Below, one piece after another: positions 59,364 through 64,000 of a DNA stretch of 64,000 bases. The stretch comes from Pisolithus tinctorius. Lineage: Eukaryota; Basidiomycota; Agaricomycetes; Boletales; Pisolithaceae. The notes beneath the pieces were generated by a model, which made no database searches, had not been told where the DNA came from, and saw nothing but the letters and a program-made list of their open reading frames with translations. The DNA lies in contig JANFAH010000079.1 of the NCBI GenBank assembly GCA_024663395.1, positions 62,001 through 126,000 of the forward strand. The letters are read 5' to 3'. Position numbers and translations under genes: made by a program. Each line of letters begins with the position of its first letter. Positions within the stretch are counted from its first letter, which is position 1.

Positions 59364-61505
59364 TTACCCCTGCTTTCCCCCCTCGTTCGGGGTCGTTTGC
59401 CGCCGATACGGAAGAGAGTGAGGCGTCGTTGGTGACAGAATATGAAAGCGCTGCTGTTCCCTGCCACTCACGCCAGGGACCGCAAACGATCGCGATATCG
59501 GAACCGAGGACGAGGGAATTGGAGCGCCCGCTGAAAGCGAATGTTGATGCATGCCTCCACCGATACCGGGGGCACGGGACGACGACGTCGCAGGTGACGG
59601 CCCAGGTGAAAGGGCACGAGGTTCACTACCAACACGTTCACCCGATGGAAACCCGCCAAACGAAGAGAAGCTCTGTCTAGCTGGACGAGGATAGTACGCA
59701 CTAGTGCTCACCGACGGCGAAGACGACACAGGGCCCCCAATCCAGGACGAGAAATTGGGTCGAGGCTGTGGTGTAAACGCCCGTGGATCCCACCGGGGCT
59801 GAGGTTGCAACGTAAATGGTGCTGGGATATCTGCCAGCCTCGACCCTGCAGCTACAGTACCGCTGCTCCTGCCAGTACCCTGCACGTTTACTGGTAGCTG
59901 GGAGGGCGATGCTAGAGGCCCAGTACGCGATGGGAATGGCCTCACTGCCGAGATGTTAGGACCCACAGGACCACCACCGCTGGTGGAACTGGGGCTATGA
60001 CTGTTGCGCTGCTGTGATTGCTGCAATGGACGATCCCAACTGCTGATATTGATCGGTGGAAGAACCCTCCCTGTACTACGAGAGCCAGACAACGAAGCGC
60101 CTGCATCTGTATCGTCCAGTTGGAAAGCCTGCTGCAACGACAATGATGCGTCTCTTGTAAGAGGTGTGGTGATGATGACAGGAACACGAGGCGTCATCCC
60201 AGGGGTCCCACCATGCACCACGGACTCGCGGGAGGGCTGCGAGTGAGGCGGGCGTGAAACGTGAGATGGTGTGGGCAAACCTTGAATACTCGAAGAAGGA
60301 AAGTGCGCTGCCTCCCATTCTAGGGCGGATGTAGGGGGGCGATGCTGATACGATGGAGAGCTAGCGGGCCACCCAGACCTTGCTACGGGAACGACGCTCG
60401 ATACACTGGGACCACTGGCAAGTGAAACATCCGAAGATAAAGACAATGGCGGCGGCGGGGAGGGTTGGGAGTGTGATACGTTGGTGCCGCTTCGCGGGGG
60501 GGTAAAAGTGGAGGACGCCGAGGGAGCTGAGATACTCGTGTTTGGCAATGACCCCGAAGACGAGCCCGAAGCCGACTGGGCAGGTTGTGAAAGATGCGCA
60601 GATTCCCCGCCAGTTGCGCTGCTACCTTGTGGTCGCCGAGATTTTTGCCTTTGATTCTGATAAGAGAAAGAGAGAGAGAGAGAAACATGAATACAACAGT
60701 GGGGAAAAAAAAGGGTTGAAAACCCACTTGGAACCATATCTACGCCACGTGGAAAAGGGGGTCAGGATTGCAAAAAATGAAAAATTTTGGATAGTTAGCA
60801 TGGCACACTCGAGGCACAGTCAGTTGGATGACAGATACCTGCACTTTGCGAGCACTGAGCCCGATCTGCCGGCCAACTTCTTCGCGCATAGCAGTAGTAG
60901 GGAATCGTGACTAGTCAACACGGTCAGGGTAGAACACTATAGCCTGAAAACACTTAATCCAAGCAAAAACCCACCTTAGCGAGCAGCGCATGGAGTACGG
61001 CAGACTGATGTGGAGTCGTCAAAGTGCGTGTACGCTTCTTCTTAGGAGGCGGCTCGGCGTGGGCAGTGGAGGATATCTCGGACTGCTGGCTGCGCTCAGG
61101 CTCGATTTCGTCGCCAACCATGCCGCTGTGGGAATGAGAGGACTCGGAAGAAGAAGAGGCCCGCTCGGCAGCATCCATATCTGCAGCGGATCGCTTCAGG
61201 CCGGTGCGTGGTCTTTTAGACAAGCGCTTGGTACTGTTGCTTACGTCTTCTTCGCTGAGAAGGGAAGTACCCTGGCTAGTGATGGAAATGAAGGGGTGTA
61301 TGGGATGTGTGGTTGCGGTAATGGGCTCAGTTGATGAACTCTGAAGAATGGAAGACGAATCGCCTCGGATATGACGTGGCTGCTGCGTTTGGGCGTCGTG
61401 GTGGGTCAGGTGCTGTGAGGATGATGCCGATGCTCGAGTGTCGTGCGTCGAGGGTGTTGTTTGAGGACTCTTCGGCGGGGCTCTGCCTGGTGGGGTGGAT
61501 GACAT
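59364..61505 (-). CDS. Homeobox transcription factor
   Basis: Four exons: 61505-60975, 60910-60839, 60739-60728 and 60656-59364; 1908 bases, 635 residues. After a Ser/Thr-rich N-terminus and basic stretches (KRLSKRPRTGLKR, PPPKKKRTR) comes the homeodomain: TLTTPHQSAVLHALLAK, SRFPTTAMREEVGRQIGLSA, RKVQ, IWFQ, NQRQKSRRPQG. The recognition-helix core IWFQN is complete. IWFQ alone is encoded by the 12-nt exon 60739-60728 (ATATGGTTCCAA), bounded by GCGTAG and GTGGGT. The long C-terminus is Ser/Pro/Gly-rich and disordered. It is likely a nuclear DNA-binding regulator; agaricomycete homeodomain proteins include fruiting-body regulators, but a specific orthologue cannot be named. There is no sign of an HD1/HD2 mating-type pair next to it. 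Confidence 0.88.
60662..60692 (-). repeat. (CT)n pyrimidine tract in homeobox intron 3
   Basis: TCTCTCTCTCTC run upstream of the TTATCAG acceptor of exon 4; probably serves as an extended polypyrimidine tract. Confidence 0.6.
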
Positions 61506-64000
61506 CCAGTGGATATATAACGGGTTAACCAATAAACAAAGAAGAGGGCGACAAACGAGCGTGCAGCGATCTCAATTTGGGCTGAAGGCCTATGTTCAAA
61601 GCATCAACTACACCGGCAATGTGCGAGGGGAAAATATAACGAGAGGGTAAAAATGAAAAGGATATCTAGTAATTGGACCCAGAGCAAAATGGAGAGAGGA
61701 ACCAAAGGACGGGGTCAAATGTGACCCGTAGTGCGTCCCGGGAAAAATGAACGCTATGGGCGTGTGTCCATTAGCGCGCCTTCGGGGTGATAGGTAGTAA
61801 TAAAGAATACCTCAAATAGTCTGGCAAAACAGTCCATCGGAATCTGCATGCTTACCGAGAGATCTCGCACTGCTTCCGGTCAATCTGGCGGGCTGTCAAG
61901 CCTATAGTGCAATATCTATCAAGATTTCCTAATATGGAGGGCGACTTTATACACATGCTTTCGCATTTGCACGGCAACAAAATGTCAGTACGATCCAGAC
62001 TAGCTCAAGGAATTCATGTGCGCCGTCGCAAGGTGCGCCAGTAGCATTTTCGTTTCCGAAATGTGGAAGGCAAATTTGCAGCTGGGCCCAGTTCAGTAGG
62101 TTGAAGGAGGTCGCCAAATGGGTCACTCCATGTGCCAACTTTGTTCGTCAGTGTGATTAGTCCATGACAAAAGGATTACGTATGATTCCTCCAGGAACCA
62201 TGCCAAATTCTTGTCAAGCGAAATTAAATCGGAAAATTCATTCAAGATTCGGTTTGCTCTGTTCGTCAGAGCTTGACTGGTAAAGACGAGGACGGCATTA
62301 ATATTATTACCAGTGCGCGTACGGGATGGAAGCGGTAATAGCATTTTCAGCCGAAATAGTACCACGCACTGCGACTGCCAGCCTCCGCGCAGGTGCGGCG
62401 CCGTCTTCTCCCCAACAATCTTCATTGTCGAAAAAGCGATGCATCATTCATGATGATCGTTCGCCCAATTTTCCGGAACCAGCAAAACGCAGCAGTCCAT
62501 ACGCCAAAATCGGTGATGGTTGTACACAAATAAGTAAATGGTGTTCTGGTGTGTTCATTCATGATTAATTGATAGATGGCCTCGCAAGGTCAAGATTCCG
62601 CCGAATTGGGACCTCTTTTTGTATGTCCATAATAATTGGCGGAAAGGCTCGGAAAGCCCACGCGGCGCTGACGATCGCGGTAGGTGAGGGAGGCGGAATA
62701 ATAATTCCTAGAAACTGACGCACTGAGGGGCAAACTTCATCTTTTTCGTGAGATATTACGATGTTACACGAGGACGCTATGCTCAAGTAAGTAGGAATGG
62801 TGGCACTACGCCGATCAAACTTATCACCAACCTCGCCGCCAGAAAAGGTATTGGAGCAACGCGGCTCGACGGGATTACGGCCCTACCGCGTGGAACGGGG
62901 TGGAAGGTCACCATTAATGTGGTCACCCGTCAAGTTGATAAGTTGACAGATAAAATTACCCTAAATTACTCATTGCTTCTTTGCGCCCGAAATGCGAAAT
63001 GAAACGTTTACGGATGGAGATCACATCCAAATACACTTTGACGTTCGGTGGAATGTTCGGACGACTGTATGTCATAAAAGACTACTCAGCGACAAGAGGG
63101 GTGGAAAAGCACCTGCCACAAAATGGGTGCGACGAGGGTTGGATGCATCATTCTGTCTTGGAAATTCAAGCTCAAGGTTTGCCAGGACACAATGAAACGA
63201 TTCAAGCGGAGTTCAAACCTTCGTCCACCCTTTACAGCCCGTCACCCGTTAAAGTATGTGTGGCTCCCCCGTAAGTATGGAGCTCCTCAATAGTAGTGCA
63301 TAGTTTCCGCGAGTGAAACTACACACCCACCGTTTTCTCCACGACTATCCAACATGCTGAGATGTCAGCCTCAGTCAGGACGTGTGGATGCAATCTGCCA
63401 CAATATGAAGCCTAGACATCCAACAAGTTTTCAATGACACATCGACGTTTATTCATCATCCCATCATCCACCCATCTTTCACGTCACGCGCTTGCATGGT
63501 GTACCCCTTAGCACTTGATAGGTATGTATTTATTTATATAAATCTTGAGAGCGCTATATGTCAGTGTACGTCCATGTAATGTATGTGCTATCTCGTGAAT
63601 GACATATCTGTTCCCAGCTCAAGCATCGTTGTTGCGTTAGATTCTCACTGCCACGATTGAGCGGAGACACCCTCCTTAGTACATGCCGACATTGTAAAGT
63701 GCAAGATTGAAGCTAATAACCGATCACTAAGCCAGACTAAGCCCCACCCGCGAGTTTTACAAACCTAAGACAGTCTAAGCTATACCAGGTCGCAAGTTCC
63801 AATCCTTCGGGCCCTTGCGAGCTCCTGTATAGTCCACGATAACCTTGCCAGGGCCGCGCCATGCTACCAATCCCAATTTCGGATTCGCGAACTGGTAAGT
63901 AGCGTGAGTGCCACGTAGTAGGTGTCAATCACTGACGTCTCACGCCAAGGACGCTGTTCGATTCTGAAGTGTATTCTCAATGCCGGGAATTGACACACGA
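61506..64000. other. No convincing gene
   Basis: Contains the homeobox promoter side and mixed short frames (for example 62981-63274 plus and 62138-61947 minus) without motifs, plus AT-rich patches near 63530. A gene starting beyond the window may extend in. Confidence 0.4.

Noticed and set aside
59364..61505. Mating-type homeodomain (HD1/HD2) locus
   Set aside because: Only one homeodomain gene is present, with no divergent partner and no mating-locus neighbours.
63770..63835. tRNA-like GTTCCAATC near the right end
   Set aside because: No consistent cloverleaf around it.

Overview
The window is fungal genomic DNA, almost certainly from a mushroom-forming basidiomycete (Agaricomycetes). Genes are dense and cut by many short introns (about 48-160 bp, GT..AG). 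The gene content fits: a NACHT-WD40 gene, RTA1-type membrane proteins, beta-trefoil lectins, a KRE2/MNT1 mannosyltransferase, a homeobox factor, MON2 and APC5. There are no operons, rRNA genes or CRISPR arrays, and I found no tRNA I could defend.

Layout. (1) 1-4.0 kb: 3' end of a NACHT-WD40 gene with 16 near-identical WD repeats, then about 1.4 kb with no recognised gene. This whole stretch is almost free of CpG and ends abruptly near 4010. (2) 4.4-14.6 kb: a Rab-like GTPase cluster. One canonical Rab (minus strand) lies head-to-head with a divergent paralogue. That unit has been copied twice; the canonical partner decayed each time, while the divergent GTPases (catalytic Gln replaced by Met) stayed intact. 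(3) 13.8-31.9 kb: a large tandem duplication. Block 1 holds dynactin p27, an RTA1 gene, a rhodanese-domain gene and a lectin. Block 2 repeats them, adds a third RTA1 gene and carries a non-LTR retroelement insertion. The two blocks decayed in a complementary way: dynactin p27 survives only in block 1, while the RTA1 and lectin genes survive only in block 2. (4) 33.5-45.9 kb: conserved single-copy genes: a GT15 mannosyltransferase, MON2 (about 16 exons) and APC5 (minus strand). (5) 46.5-52.3 kb: small unrecognised genes, most of them in a roughly 3 kb tandem duplication. (6) 54.7-61.5 kb: a TOPORS-like RING/RS-domain E3 ligase and a homeobox gene whose recognition helix is split by a 12-nt microexon. 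The last 2.5 kb shows no convincing gene.

The housekeeping genes are independent. Their common theme is membrane traffic and the cell cycle (Rab, MON2, dynactin p27, Golgi mannosyltransferase, APC5, TOPORS-like E3). The first half is accessory DNA shaped by tandem duplication, decay and one retroelement. Two conserved genes (GT15 and MON2) each contain one extra base that breaks the frame, so base-level sequence or assembly error must be considered before any single-frameshift gene here is called dead.
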